Positions 32,806 to 47,169 of a stretch of 64,000 nt of DNA are shown here, in pieces. Source of the stretch: Acanthochromis polyacanthus (Eukaryota > Chordata > Actinopteri > Pomacentridae). Under the pieces are notes generated by a model. It ran no database searches and was not told where the DNA came from. It worked only from the letters and a program-made list of their open reading frames with translations. The DNA lies in NCBI RefSeq assembly GCF_021347895.1, contig NC_067132.1, positions 9,044,995-9,108,994 on the forward strand. The letters are read 5' to 3'. The translations under genes and the position numbers were made by a program. Within the stretch, counting starts at the first letter, position 1. Every line of letters starts with the position of its first letter.

Positions 32806-35336
32806 CTGAACAGGGAGGAAGAAGGGGAAAGAAGACAGACAGGAGGAGGATGAAAAGGGAAAAAGTAAAAGATATTTAGTTGAATTCAGAGCAGGCACAA
32901 TGTACCCAGCATGTGCTTTCAGTGTCCCCCAGAATCAGAGTTCATCTCTGAGGAGGAGGCCACCACACGACAGGCACTCAGCGCTGCTGGCCGGAAAAGA
33001 ACAGCACATCAGCAATGCCTCAGTAAATCCTTTCTGTTTCTCTCTCTCTCCCTAGTTTCTAATGGAAGCAGGATGGAAGTCTTCCACATTAAGACGTAAA
33101 AATGTCTTCATAAAACATTCAGCGTGGGCTAAGTTTACGCTCGTATCAGGCATTAGAGTGACTTTCACTCCAGTTCTTTTTTCCACTGACTGGATCCATT
33201 TCCCTCACCTCCCTGTGGGCTGTTTATCTTTTTTGCACACAGTAACTATTTTCCTCTCCTTGGTCTCTTGGGGGAGTTTAGGTGTCTTTAGGATCTGTAT
33301 TTAGGGCCTATATATCACACTCGGGGCCAAACCATCAATGGCAGGAGGTGGCTTCCCTTGTTTGTGTTGACATGGGGCAGCCGTTTTGAGGCATCCGGGG
33401 CTCCGCGGCTAAAGACTCTGCTGGGTCAGTTTGGGGTCGGCCTCTCTAACCCACATAGGTCAGACATGCTGACACCGCTGTGGAGCAACCGTTGGAATGA
33501 AGAAAATGACCTTTTGATCCACGCAGGGGCTGTACAACGTCACCACAACATGAAGGTATGCAAAGGCACACTTTCACACATTCATGTAAACAGTTCTTCT
33601 TATTACTATTTTTCGGTGAAGTTGGTAAGTGTGCTTCTTTACGAGCAAGGTTACCACTGCCAAAAATATGAAACCCTTTGCCCAAAAATGCAGTCATGTG
33701 CTTATGTGTACGTTCACACACACAGAGGGCTCAGGACGTGGAGCAGTGTGGAACTGCTATGTGGCTGCTGCCTAAGAGCTAACACAGATGGTCTCCCCAT
33801 CTGCCACACTGCTAACACACCTCAGTCACTGGGTCAGAGTGTGTGTTTGTGCTTTACAGTGTCAACGTGCAGTCGCATATGCGTGTGCTCGCACACACAA
33901 GTACGTCGGAGTCTCTGCGTGAGGCTGAGAAAACTGTCTGGCACCTCTCCACTCTCATTCTCGGCTCTCTTTGAGGAGACTGCCTGTTCTTGTCAAACTT
34001 TTGTACTCAGACCCACATTATCTAGATTAGTGACCATGATCAACAAAAGAGGCGTTTATTCGCTGCTAAGCATGCTATCTGATCATGTGGGTTACTGAAC
34101 AAAGCAGGGTTGATAGCAGAGAAAATAGTGAGGGTGGACTGAGGGAAAGGGAGCAAAAGAAACTGGCAAAGAACAAAAGACAAGGCGTCTTTTCAGCACC
34201 TTATCACCTCTCATCAGTAGCTTTCAGCCAGAGTGTACCCTTCCCTTTCCCCTTGCCATGTAGAAGCGAGAAAATCCGCTGTGTATTATGCATAAGGGGA
34301 TTATGAATGATTTAAGTGGTACAAGCCTGGAAAAGCAAAGACAAAGTTTGGAGATTTAAAAAAAAAATCTTCGATGCATCTCAGTTGGTGATGTAAGACC
34401 AAGAAATTCACTTCTAAATGAGGGTATTTACTGATCACAGGTCAGATATTTCACCATGCCTCTTAATGGCAAACGTGAAAAGTTGATTTATGTAATCTGA
34501 TCTTAGATGTGTGATTAAAACGACTCAAGTAACTCGGAGGAATCTAAGGAGAAATGACATCAGCACTCATCGCTGTGCTCATTACTGCGAGGCGGGGTGG
34601 TTTCGTTTGTTGCGTGTGTACATGTGTGTGTACACAGTGTCTGTCTTCCCTTTGGGCAAGACAAAATCCTTTTTGGAGATGATTAGTAGATTTGGCTGAA
34701 TGTCATCCATCTCTATTCAAAGACTGCGTGTGTGTGTGTGTGTGTATGGGGTGGTCTAGCCGCTGGACAGATTTATGACTTCAACCAGAGCTCGTCTTCT
34801 TTAATGAAATGTTTAGATGGAGCGTTTTGCAAAATGGGGTCAGGGGGGTCGAGCCCCGTGACAACCACGGAGCATGTAAAAGCCCTGGGGGTGTGTGTAA
34901 GTGTGTGTCCAGGGTGGTTACTGGTGGGGAGGCAGGTTTTTGGAACCTCTCAGGGCCCACCGTGTGTAAACTTAGGTCTTGTAAACCACGGGAGGTAGAC
35001 TTGTACCCTGTTACACATTTCCCAAGTGAAGAAGCAGGAGGTGTTTATTTAATAACTCCTAAGCTCTGTTTAACAAGTGGGAATTTGTCTTAATAGGACC
35101 ATGTGTAGCTTCAGGAGCAGACAGGATCTGCCTTTTACTCTTACTAATACTCCTCTGGTGGTTACTTTCATGGCCTTTAATTCTTTTACAGTGGTCTTTC
35201 ACTGAACAAATCTCTCCAGATTGTTGATTTCCACCTTATTTAGAACACTTTTGTACCGAGGTTCTTTGGCTACCTGTAATTCTTCCTCCCTAAAATCCCC
35301 ATCTGTTTAATTTTTAGCATTTTAATGACGGCTCAC
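32806..35336 (-). other. nrp1: nrp1 intron 5
   Basis: This 2.5-kb intron separates CUB a2 from b1. The plus strand has a 246-codon open frame (33358-34098), the longest in the window, with no recognised domain. No other feature is seen. Confidence 0.85.
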
Positions 35337-35492
35337 CCTCTGGAACAGTCCTTTCGATGACAGTGAAGTTGGCAGAAAAGCCTTCTTTTGCGATGGCGCT
35401 GTCCGTGTTGATTGTCAGTGCCAGGATGCCCGTGTAGGAGATGATTCGGCCTGGGGTGTTCTGTCCACAGTACCTCCCGATATATGGGCCCA
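35337..35492 (-). CDS. nrp1: nrp1 exon 5: second part of CUB domain a2
   Basis: This 156-nt exon has acceptor ctcatcaccag and donor gtgagc. It encodes VGPYIGRYCGQNTPGRIIS at the start and then INTDSAIAKEGFSANFTV, ending TVPE. RYCGQ holds the last cysteine of a2. ANFTV is a sequon at the place of human N261. Joining to exon 6 gives PEDFDCSDPLGMESGE, the short a2-b1 connection. Reading through the donor on the same frame soon meets a stop. Confidence 0.96.
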
Positions 35493-38400
35493 CTGGTGAT
35501 GAGAAAGGAGAGAAAAAACACAAATATTGTTCCTCTGGTTAGACTTGGGTTAATTCAATATTTGTTTGTTTGCCACAGCCGTGTCACACATGGGTTTAAC
35601 TACCAACTCCCTCCCTGTGGAGGTGTGAAAACTAGTGTGTCAGTGAGGTATGGCACCGGCTGCATTTCATTTTCCCCTTCGACCCCATAAAGATGTGTGA
35701 GAAAAGACTCCCAACATTCCATGCCTGTTCGTCTGGTCGACACAAAGCGGAAGAGGGACCTGTAGTGTGGGGCAGGTCACTGTCTCTGTCTATTTGCTGA
35801 CTGTAAATACCTCAAACTTTCTGTATCCACACTCATTTTCTTAGGCTTGAAGCGGACACAGGCACGGCCCAGTGGGTCTTGTGAAGGAGACCAAACAAGT
35901 AAAGACTGGGCACAGACAAAAGGGGAGCATTAAAAGACAGAAAGCAATAAAAGAACAAGAGGGACACGTTCCACTGAGCAGACTGAGTCAAATGGGGAAA
36001 TGGGAATAAGGTGGAGGGAGGAGGGACGTTAGGGGGAGACAGAGAGGCGTGGGGAAAGAGCGATGGGGTAACGAGGGAGGGTGCAGGAGAGCAAGGGAGC
36101 ACAATGACCTTGCCCTACGTCTCTGATGTGTGCTATGATCCATGCACATTCGTGAGTGTGTGTTCCTGTTGGTGTGTGGGGAGCTGCAGCTTATCTGTCA
36201 TTAGTAATGCTGTGATCAGCGGCGAGTGACAGTCCTGCCTCCCTGCGGCCTCCTGTCATCCAAAACATGCCACTTCCAGTGCAGCTCCTACATGAAAGGC
36301 AAAGGCCAGGCCACAGGGACTTATGGGGCAGCGGTGTGACGGCTCAGATTAATCTTCATAAACCAGGTGCCTGCTGTATGAATCTATGTGTGCTTTTAAA
36401 CTTACTAAGTCCAGAGGTGAACAAAAAAATGCCATCTCTTGCATTATCTGCATGACTCCCCAGCGCTATGAAATTTTAAAGAACTGCGCTATGAACTCCT
36501 GCCTCCTTGTTCCACGGGGAAGACAGGCAAAAGAGTGGAGGTTCTTCTTCTACAGCGCTTGTCCAGTGAGGTGTACTCTAAGAGGTGAGGGGTACTGGGA
36601 GGTGCGACTCCCCCGCTGCTTTACGGAGGCCAGCATTTGCCTGGACATCTCCCACCTCTGCACACCCCACCGGCTAGCATGCCTCCAGCCTTCTGTGCTA
36701 ATGCACTATCGATCCAGCAGGCACCACAGGAACCGCCTGGCAAGAGACGACACACTATTTTCTTCCTGTGGCTTATTTTTACACTGGACCGTCTGTCACA
36801 CACAACAACACTTGAACGGTTTGATGCCACATGAGTCCAAAGTGGCAGCGTCCAGTTTCTGCCCTGAACAGGCTCAGTGTTAGACAAAAGAAAGTGTTGC
36901 GCATCTCATTCTGCTTCTTTTGTGCCACACTTCCAGCTGAGTGAACTGACATATCTCTGAATCCTAATAAGTTGGAAATAACACAGGAAATCTGTGCTTT
37001 TGAAACACCTGAGGTCTTTTATAAGAAAAAAAAAGAAGAATTAAAAGGTGATAATAATGTGACATATTCTCAGCTCTCCAAGTCTTTGCGAGTCTCCTTA
37101 ATCAACACAAATCTTGAAAATTAAACATGTTTCACCTCAAGGGGAAAGCATACAAATTAGCGACAAAAATACTTTGTGGAATCAAAGGTCAACTCAGAAA
37201 AGTTAACATCTTCAGAGAGTTGAGCTCAGAGAAAACTGAACTTTAAGTAAACTCACTTGAAAAGGCGCTGTGATTTACACTTCAACCTTATCACCTGGAA
37301 CGCAACAGCAGAGAATACCGATGCGCACCAGTTTGAACGCTACCAGATAAAATTCTTTCAATTGTCAGCCGCTGATGGGTGAGAAACGCTTTCATCTTGT
37401 CTGCACCCCGTGTTGGAATAGCCAGGAGAAAAACTGAAAACTTCAAGAGATGATTTTGCTCACTGAGTTCAAAGCCTCATCTCAGGCTATGGAAGCATTG
37501 CTTTGAACACTGCTCACCCTCTCTCACTCTGTCGCTCACCTGCTGATTTTTTAGATGGATGGATTTTGAGGACGCCATTCTAAGGCAATATTTGAATCTC
37601 TGTCTGAATTTACACCTTCGCCAAACCCTGGAACCAGGAGATGCTGGCTTCTATTGGGAGAAACTGGTTCAGTTCAAGTGTAATGAGCAAGTTTTTCTCT
37701 TGAGTGGGAAACACGAGAAACTTAGAGAGGAAATTCCTTTTATAGAAATTTCCTGCAAGACCGGAATGTGTTCTTTATGCGTCAGGGCACGGAGAAGCAC
37801 CAACTTAAATACCGCAGCCGAGATTAGACCTTGAACTCCCAAATGTATGGGCACCAACCAATTGTCCCACGCAATGCAGCCTGGGACTGGGAAGTGAAGG
37901 GTGGGAGGCTCTTCTGATCAGGAAATGTTTGGCATTGAGTGATGATGAAGCATTACACTCATGATGAGTGTTAGAAACCCCTGCCAAGTCTGGTTAAGGC
38001 AGTTAGCCCACTGGCCCGGATAATGTCATCATATTGTGTAAAACTGCTCATTTCCTCTGGAAGAAGCAGTGAGAAGTGAAGTTGAAACCCACCACTCCCC
38101 CTACCCACCTTCTCCTTTTCCCATGCCAGGATAACAGATCTTTAAGCAGTGAGATATTACGCATTTTCCCATCTTTGTTGTGCTGGTTTTGAAACAGTCA
38201 GTCTTTTGTGTTCTACACTGCTAGTCTTTTTAACAATTATCTTTTAATAACAGCAATATTCTTTTAGTCTTTTCTGAAATGAAAAAAAAAACACACAGTA
38301 CTAATTCTAGCAGAGAAAAGTAGTTAATGATTATATTAGAGTGGCTAAATAAGATTAGTGATAAAACCAGAAAAATGTATAACTGAAAGTAACACAAGTA

Positions 38401-39663
38401 TACAAGTAAAAAAAAAAGAGTCACAAAGTGCAGATTAACTCAGAATTAGCAGGAACACAGCTCTCTCTTCAACTTTTTACCTTGTTAACATGTTCATATA
38501 ATGTTTTTTTCAGTCAAAGCCAAGGTTGAGTAGTTCCACCAAAAAACTGCAGTTTACAGATGACAGTCTCAAAAATACAGATTCAGACTTCTGCTGTTTC
38601 ATATGCAACAAACCTAAAGAATCAGCGCTGTTAACTTGCAGGATGGGACTTTCTGTACCTTTGGTTATTAATAATTTGACATTGTTTGGTTTAAAGTAGT
38701 TCTGACAGTTACAGAGGAAGGGAGATGAGAGAGAGGCAGGAACTTTATAGATCCACACAATCTAGTAAAAGAAAACAGTGTAGAGTTACATATGTGCAAT
38801 TTTAGGACAGAACTTGATTTTTTTTTTTGGTAAAAACTTCTAATATGTAACTTTGCAACATGGATTTCAGTTTTTGAAGTTAAATCAATGACTTTAAATT
38901 TGCTAATTTCAGTTTAACATCAAATATTACTACTAATATTACATTAGGTAGCAGGAGAAACCCATGAGTGTACTCAATAAAGAATGGCCCACTTTATTGT
39001 TAATGAACTTTTCATTAGCAGGAGAAAGGTTGTTAAAGTTCCTCTCCTGGCATTGATTAAACTCCTTAAACCTCATCTCTGTTCATCAAATTTGCATATT
39101 CAAAGGTTTTTTGTCGGTGAAAACATCCCATGATGCTTTGAAATGGCTTAAATGCAAGTGTACACCTTTGTTTCCTTTAGTATTCACAGATCTATAATTA
39201 TGCAAATTGACCTCTTTCTCCATACATCTCAGGAGGTTGAGCATACCTCTCTGCTATACAACTCTGCTTAAACTCTGTAAAACTACTCTGGTCTACACAA
39301 CAACAAGTTGCAAATTTGAATTAATTTACCCATACGTGTTTGAGCCTGACCTTGCAAGTTGACAGGATAAGTTCTTTAGGGTTTGTTAGGTCTGAAACTC
39401 TGAAAGTCTGACTCTGTGTTTTTGAGACGGTCATTGGTAGGTTACACTTTCAAGATGGAAATGCTCGGTCACTGTACTGACTGTCTGTTTTGTTAACATG
39501 TCTTCTAGCATATAAAAAAACACCATATGGACATGTTAACAAGGTAAGAAGCTTTTCATCTCAGGAGGTCTTTACTATGTGTTGCATATTTTCACTTTAC
39601 ATCACATGTAAAAGAGAGAACACACAGGTCAATCTTAAGTTGCAATGTTTGCTTTCTGCTCAC
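35493..39663 (-). other. nrp1: nrp1 intron 4
   Basis: This 4.2-kb intron lies inside CUB a2. It is AT-rich from about 38100 to 39600. No repeat family or gene is recognised. Confidence 0.85.
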
Positions 39664-39891
39664 CTCCAGGGAAGCCGTCCCAGATCTCCAGCCGGTCATA
39701 GCGACAGAACACACCAGTGGGAGGCGTCGTGTCAGGCTCCAGTTCAAAACTCTCAAACTCCAAAATGATTTCAGACATCTTCGGGGCAAAGATCATGAAA
39801 GTGCAGTCCAGGTTGTTTGGATATTTCTCTGGGAACCCGGGTGACTTTATGACACCGCTGTTTGAGGTGAAGTTCCTGGAGCACTCGGGTC
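39664..39891 (-). CDS. nrp1: nrp1 exon 4: first part of CUB domain a2
   Basis: This 228-nt exon has acceptor cttcctgcag and donor gtgagc. It encodes ECSRNFTSNSGVIKSPGFPE at its start and CRYDRLEIWDGFPG at its end, with three of the four CUB cysteines. NFT right after the first cysteine is an N-glycosylation sequon at the place of the known human site N150. Acidic residues in the LEFESFELEPD stretch are those expected near the CUB calcium site. The CUB a2 domain contributes to semaphorin binding with a1. Exon phase is 1 at both ends (2 + 225 + 1 nt). Confidence 0.96.
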
Positions 39892-42800
39892 CTGCAGGAA
39901 GAACAAAAAGAGGAAACGAGATGGAAGTGAGAAGATGAGATGCAAAGGGAACAAAAGAAAGGGTGGAGATATCTCATTTGAATGGCCGCTGCTTAAGTGA
40001 TCTGTTTTGGGTTTCTTTATGTGCTGGGTATTGAGATCCTCTGCTACCCAGCTGCTCCATTGACAGGAGGACAATTTACGGCCTGCAGCTGAGAGACCAC
40101 CTTGATAGTTCTTGTCTTCAATAGAAGCTACATCTGGATCCCTCAGCTCTCCTCTATGTTGCTTTTTCCCCCTTATGGGAACAAACATCACACTCCATCA
40201 CTGTGTGTGTGTTACATATGAGACTCCTGAGACATCTGGACCGAGAATAGTAAACATTAGTGAAAGGCTTCAATCACCAGAATCGGGGAGCGATGAATAA
40301 ACAGCTTGATTCGCGCTGCAAAAACCTCTCACACACGTCCTCATCAGGACATGTCTGGGAAACATATGAGAGGTGCTCAGCCGAAATTACAGCATCAGTG
40401 ATGGAAGGCGAGGGCAATGACTGCGCATACATCAGCACTTACAGGCACACTTAAACACACAGTTTTACACAGGGGAAAGTCAAAATATTTATGCACAGCT
40501 CCCCGAGGAGCTGCCTTTCAGCTGATGAGGAGCATTAACACATTTCCCAAGTTAGCTACTTCACACAGCATCAAGAGCACGAGATTAAGATTTGAGAATG
40601 ATTGACATGAGATAAAAAATGATGTTAGCAGCTGCCGGAAAACTTTAAAGAGCACGACAGAGAGAAAGACAGTAAGACGTATTCACTATGCAGCCACAAG
40701 CACCGGTCCAGAGTGGGCTTCACACAAACATACTATCAGGAAAAAAGAGAACTACTGTCATTCAGGGCAATTATTTGCAGCCATTAGTGGCAGAAATGTA
40801 CCCAGGATAACATCATTTTCATGCTAGGCTGGCAGCTGGCATGATGGGTGCAGATGGGGCCAATCGAAACCAAAATTGCAGGGAGTTATCGCTAGATAAG
40901 CTAGATCACTTAAACGAATGTGGCAAACTGCTTTTTTCTATCGTCACTCAGGCATCTTGCTGGGCCCCTAATTGAAGACCATCAGGCCCACTTGAGCCTG
41001 TCCACCAGCGGACTGAGCGAAGGGACCAAGAGCCATGTGGATTTCCTTTCTCCCCAAGTTGAAAGCCATGGTGAGCGGCGATTTGCCTCGAAACAGAGTT
41101 GACATTTAGTGCGGCAGCTAAAGTGTGGTTTTTGAGAACAGTAGGCGCCATTAATTTCACAGCTTCCCCTCGTATTTACCTCCGGAAAATGGAGAGATTT
41201 TGTCAGAGGAGAGAGAGAGACAGAGATAGAGAGAGAGTGTTTCCCAGGATGAGAGGGTTGCTGGATGCTGCAGTTCTGCACTTTGGGAGAAATGTCAGAC
41301 AGTTTTTTTTTTTTTTGGTGGAGGAAAAAAATCTACAGATGCAAGCCACTTCTTTGAAAAAAGGTGGCTGTGGTGCCTGAGTGCTCTAGACAGCTGCAGC
41401 ATCCAAAGTGCAATTCAGGTCAGTGTGTTGAATTTCCTGTGGATATTGGCTCAGAATTCCACTCTCCATCCATTTCATCAGCCTCTACCATGACCCTTAT
41501 CTCAGCTCAGCAGTTGACCAGAACAGATTTGGTGGTTGGAAATGGTTCACTCTGAAAACCTGTCGAAATCCAAGCACTAGACTGGCACTTTTGCTTTTTG
41601 TCATCATAGCTGTCACTGCTTGTAATGCCCCCCTTTTAACTTAGTTAATATTTTCTGCTATTTGTGGTTTTTATTTGTTCTTTTTATATTATGTGTTTGT
41701 CTTTAAATTTTCTTCCATACACTCAAGTACTCACTTAATTGCGTAACACAGTAAGAAAATCTGACTCTATTTACTCTGTTCTACTTTATACCTTCACTCA
41801 AATATGTCAGTCTGTCTGTTTTTGTTGTTTTTTTTGTCTTCATGTCAGTCACTTGTCTTTCACTTCCAACGAAAACACACTAGTGTACAGTTTACTCTAC
41901 CTGCCTCACCATCACCATTAAGTCTCCTTGTTCCTGTGTTCTTTCTAAATGGTCATGACTGAGGCCGAGCCAAGGACAAATTGTTCCTATTGTCAGCTGC
42001 TGTGTGCCTGGCTGCATACAACAAAAAAATAGAGTGGCGAGAAAGACCGAGCACTCTGGTCGCTCCCACCGGCGAGATAATCATCCAACAGATCTCTTTT
42101 ATCTAGTGCCTCCACATGGGAGGGCTTTCGTCCCCTCACTACACCCGGGACGCTTTGTACTGATGTCTGTGTGAGAGGCATTCATTGATAGCAGTCGTGC
42201 TTTTCTGTGGCAGCGTCCGTACATACAGCGTGTGTGCATGCATCTGTGTTGACAAGGAGCTTCAGGAGACAAATATATCCAGCTGTCAGCCAAATGCTAA
42301 CTCCCTGCCCTTTCCTCACTCTCTATCTCTCCCCCTATTGTTTTATCGCCGCAGTTGTTGGTGTCTGTCCTGGCGGATTCATCGCCTCGATGGGAGAAAG
42401 TGTTGAAACAGAAAACAAAAAGGGTTTTGTAAATATGAAAGGTTTGACCCACAGGAAACACACACAGACACTGTTCCATTTCATCTGAGATAAAACAGAC
42501 AGTCTGACCACAGTCCACCCAGCAGTCCAACCGCTGCTTTTAAACTGACGAATTTACGGCAGGAAAGAGAAGTAACCTTGAACGTTTACCGTCAGCCTCC
42601 AACCAGGCACTCCAGTGTTTACTGCTGGCTGTAGTGGCTTCTTTTACTCCCGTTTATACTGAGTCCTTCTCCTCTGGATGGGGGAGTAAACAAATGTCAC
42701 TGACGACTCGCTTTGTAAGTGATTGGAATTTGTTTAACAGGACAAGTTGCAGCCGGCGAAATGATATTTAATGGATATTTGATTTCAATCTTTGCAAGTG

Positions 42801-43021
42801 TTTGAGATTTATAATAAATCTTAAATAAATATGGTTTCAGCATTACGGGAGCAGGGTGCCTTTCAGCTGTTAGTCTCCCCCTGATGACTTGTCCTCCGTG
42901 TCTCTATTAAGCTGTTGTTCAAAGTGCTGAAAGCGGACCAGAGGCTAGGCGTTAATCATTGGAACAACATCGCGCCAGGGAACGGGTGTTATAAATGTGA
43001 AAACCTATCGCCATTTCTAAA

Positions 43022-43046
43022 TCTCTCTCTCTCTCTCTCTCTCTCT
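43022..43046 (+). repeat. (TC)n microsatellite
   Basis: A 25-bp uninterrupted TC run in intron 3. Confidence 0.9.
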
Positions 43047-46000
43047 TGCGCATAATCTTTCTATTTTTCCCCATCTAATCATCACTCTCTCCCCCCAAGT
43101 CAGGGTTATTAGTGGCTGGAGCCATAGGAGCTGAAGGTGTTGTTCTTGGATGGAGAGGTAAATCACCACTGTTTATGTTGCTCTGTGGCTGATCATTAGC
43201 CCAGTTCGCCCGCTTCCACCTCCATCACTGCCCCCTCTACCACCACCACCACCTCCTCCCCTCCATTTTGTCCTTATGCCACACCGACAGAAGGGTTAAT
43301 CGCCGGTGGAAAATTAACTCTTTCAACACTAAACCAAACATTAACCTGGAGCCTGTGGAGTGTTGAAAACAGATGGGAAGGCAGGCTTACATTTAGCTAT
43401 ACACACACACACATCCTGAGGCGCCACGCTACTGACATGCCATTTAGCATGCCGACCATGACGTCACCCCGCCTCCCCATTTAAAGGGGGATGACACAGC
43501 GCGGATGGGACGGGGGACAGGAGGGGGGTTAGCAGTCTCCCTCTGGCTCCCCTTAAAGAGATTTGTTGTCTCAAGTTTCCATGAGGGCTGAGCGTGCGTG
43601 CGATGACACTGCGTCTCCATGCCAGATGTGACCTTTGCCATCAGGGCGTGCCGTCCACAATGTGCCCCCTGTTAGGCCCTACCCAGCACGAACACACGCA
43701 CCTTTACGGTGTTTTCACAGGTGTCCTGAGAGTCAAAGCGCCCGCATCACGTTGACTTGATAAACAGAGGCTCTGCATGAAAAGATGTTTACAGCGTAAC
43801 ATGGTAGGCCTCCCTCCAGCAGGCTTAGTCATTCTGCTGAGTAACCGAGACAGCAATGAGCTTGTATGTGTGCGCGTGTGTGTGTTAGTATGTGTGCGTA
43901 TGAATGGGAGGGAGGGGGGCTACCGGCGGCACTATCTCTGCCTCCTCGCCCACTTCAATGGGCCCTCGGCCAGCCTTGATGTGGCTCTAAGCAAACTGCA
44001 GAGCTGCTAAAAGAAAACATATGCTGTGCATGTGCGTGCATGCGTATACTTAAGAGGATGGCTCTTTCCAGAATCATTTGAGGATTTTAAGTCAGAGTCT
44101 GTCAGATGACGGGATAAACACAGCTTTCCGTTGTCTGTAAGAGCGGCGAAATTTTGATGGAGGGCAACGCGACGTCAACTCAGTTTACTCAACGATTCAG
44201 GATTGACATTTCTGATTTTTATTCACGCTGGTGGTTGTTTTTCCAAGTCAAGGTCACAGTTTGCCTTTTTTATTCGCTATTTTATTTTTGTCTGGAAGGC
44301 CTCTGTAGAGTCAAACACTACCAGCTTGCTAATCTGCTCCCTTCAGCTCAAATATTTCTCCCTCTCTGACTTCTCCTCTCTATCTCTTTCTTCCCCACCA
44401 TCTCGCTCCTCCTGTCTCTTGCCAGACTTCAGCCAGCGGAGCGAGGCTGCCAATTTGCAGGCCATAAAATAAATAGCCCATGCTAATTAAGATGGTTGGA
44501 TGGGATTGAGGAGTGCAGAGCGGTAGAGACTGATGTGGAAGCAGCCACAGAGAGCCGCAAAACAACCTGTTCTCTTCCAATTAGACACTTTGCAGGCTAC
44601 CACTGATAAAAGCCAGGGCTACGGATGCCAGCATTTTCAAGTGTGTGTGAAAGTGTGTTTACATAGTTTACAGCCTAAGTGGGTAAACCTGTACATATAA
44701 ACACTTGTATAAGTTGGCTTGTGGTCCCAAAAGGGAATATGTGCTTAGGTATGTTTGTTTTGGGAGTATATTTATCTGCCATGTGACCTCTGCTTGTGTT
44801 GAACCCGGGATGAAAGGCGGTACCAGTCCCCGAGGTTGACTTCAGTGATCCAGGCCTATAATCACAGTGATAAACAGCCTGCATTCTTTGCATTTCCCTT
44901 CATTGACATGCACAAGCACGACCCTCCCGTTCCTCCATCCGTTATCAGAGCATCTGTGTATCATCATTAACGTTACATGTGTTAGCCAACACAATGTTTT
45001 CCCAGCTAATACCCTGCTTGTTGATAAGCTGTGCTAATCAGCTAGCTTTGTATCTCTCTTTCTGCTTGGTTCTCTCCCTCGCTCTAACAAACAGAGCTGT
45101 TAATTGATCTCAGAGCCCTGTTCTTGGCGGGAGCTGGCGCCGCAGTAGTCAAAACACAAAGCGAATTCAAAGCATAACGATGGTCTGGATCCACTAAGGA
45201 AGCAATGGCACACCCACGGTGATCTTCACCGCAGGGCCACAGCACTGGGTAAAGCATTCAGATGAAAAAAAGTTCTGGTCCCTGGCCACTTTTCCCCCTC
45301 AGAGTCCTGATTTCTCTTTGGATTCAATCAGCAAAACAGCAGAGATTGCCATCTCACTAAAACTCTGTAGCCCTGACTTTGTCTCTGTCCACGCTTACAG
45401 CCATGTTTCTAGTTAGATCTGTATTTCCTCATATCTCAGAGGCCTATGAGCATGTTCAGCAGTTCCTCCCCGACTGCCAAAGGGGCCCTAACACGCCTCA
45501 TTTATAATCAGTCCTGGCTAATAGATGAGACTGGGAAATACCAAGCTAATCATGGAAAGAATGTAGATTTAACCGGCCTATCAAGGGGAATGAGGCAGTA
45601 TGTGCGGACGGGTTTGCGTATGTCGGGGTGGAGTGTCGCTTTGATCTCGTAAATGGACCCACACTCCACCAGCTGCCCTGTCGTGATGGTGACACGCACA
45701 AACACAAGCACAAACACACACTAGCCCAGATTAAAAGGAAGGAGGGACCTTGCCGGGCTATTCATCATGTCTCCGAGGTCATGGGGGGGGCTGTCCCATA
45801 GACTGCTGCTAAGGTTAATTAATGAAAGTGGAGTCTGTAGCACCTGTCTGCCGACTAGTCATCCTCCAGATATGCTGTCCTCCTCCTCCTTCCTCCAGTC
45901 CAAACAAAGGAAGGCAGTAAACCAACAGGAAATTCTCCTACTTGTTATGCTGTGTTCTGATAAGATAGACATCCTGAGATGTTGTGGTGGAACATACCTG

Positions 46001-47169
46001 ATTCCCAGCTATAATTACACAGAGGTCCTATTTTTAGGTGGAACATTGAGGAAGGAACCTCACACTGATTGCACACCGCTGCAGCACCGAAGGCACCTCC
46101 TGAGCCTGAACCCTATTAAGTGGATTGAATTCACTTTCTCCACAATCAGCTTGTCGGCAGTTATAATGGCTGCTTCATACTTGAGCTGTGGATTGCCATC
46201 TGACAATAAAACCAACACTTGAACAACATTTGTTAAATCAGTGCTTAGCGAATTATGCCCCTGCTTATTGTATAATAATTCACACCAGATAAAAACTGCT
46301 ACAATTATGGAACATATGGGAGTATGATTCATTGGTTTTGAATGAAGCATATTGCCTGCCATATTGCAGTTGCATAATTTGATGCTCTGATGCCTTGACT
46401 GAATCACAAACAAACCATGAAATTAGATGGAGAGGCTCTTTCTTGCTTCATTATCAGAAATATTCCTCCAGTTTTCAAAACGTATCGGACTCTGTGTGTT
46501 TGATAGATCTGACTACAGATAAATGAAGCATTCGTACCAGTGTTACTAAGCTAAAATCAAGACGTCAGCAACTGCAACAAGAGGTCACATGAATCCTTTT
46601 TAAGTGAATATTAGTCAAGTTAACAAATTAGATCATAACACAAGGACTGTCTTGTGATATTCACTTTCATATTGTGGGAAACCTGCAGGATTGCTCTGAA
46701 CAGGAAGAGGACAATTTACGTTAGAGCTAATATATTGGTCAGCTGGTCTATCAGTGTTGGCGTATATGTTATCTGATTCATTTTTTTAATAGGACATAAA
46801 GAAAAAGATGCTTTGGTTCACATAATAATCAAATACTCTGAGCTCACTCTGCAGCACATGTAGCAGAGCAAAAACTGAGCAGATGTCGGTGAAGAGTCAA
46901 TGTCTTCACAGTAACTAGTTTGTAAAATACACAGCTTGTTTTATATTGAACGAAAAATCATGAAAAAAATTGAAATGTTACAGAATTAAAATTCTTGAGG
47001 ACACAAATCAAATAACACAGCAGCAGTTTGCTTAGTTTTCACTGAATTGAAGTGTTTTTGAAAACACTGAAGTTTTAAGGTAATAAATGGAAATGCTGTA
47101 AATTCCATAACAGCTGGAACGCTCCAGAACAGCTACTAAGTTGACTCTGTTGTAAGTTTTGTCAGTCAC

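Noticed and set aside
36386..36883. 165-codon plus-strand open frame in intron 4
   Set aside because: No start context, no domain, no splice partners; length is within what 64 kb can give by chance.
39592..39977. Open frames of 65-73 codons overlapping exon 4
   Set aside because: Shadows of exon 4 in other frames; the true frame gives an unmistakable CUB a2 sequence.
44790..44850. tRNA/SINE-like string gaacccgggat
   Set aside because: Isolated short match without the rest of the fish repeat seen at the left edge.
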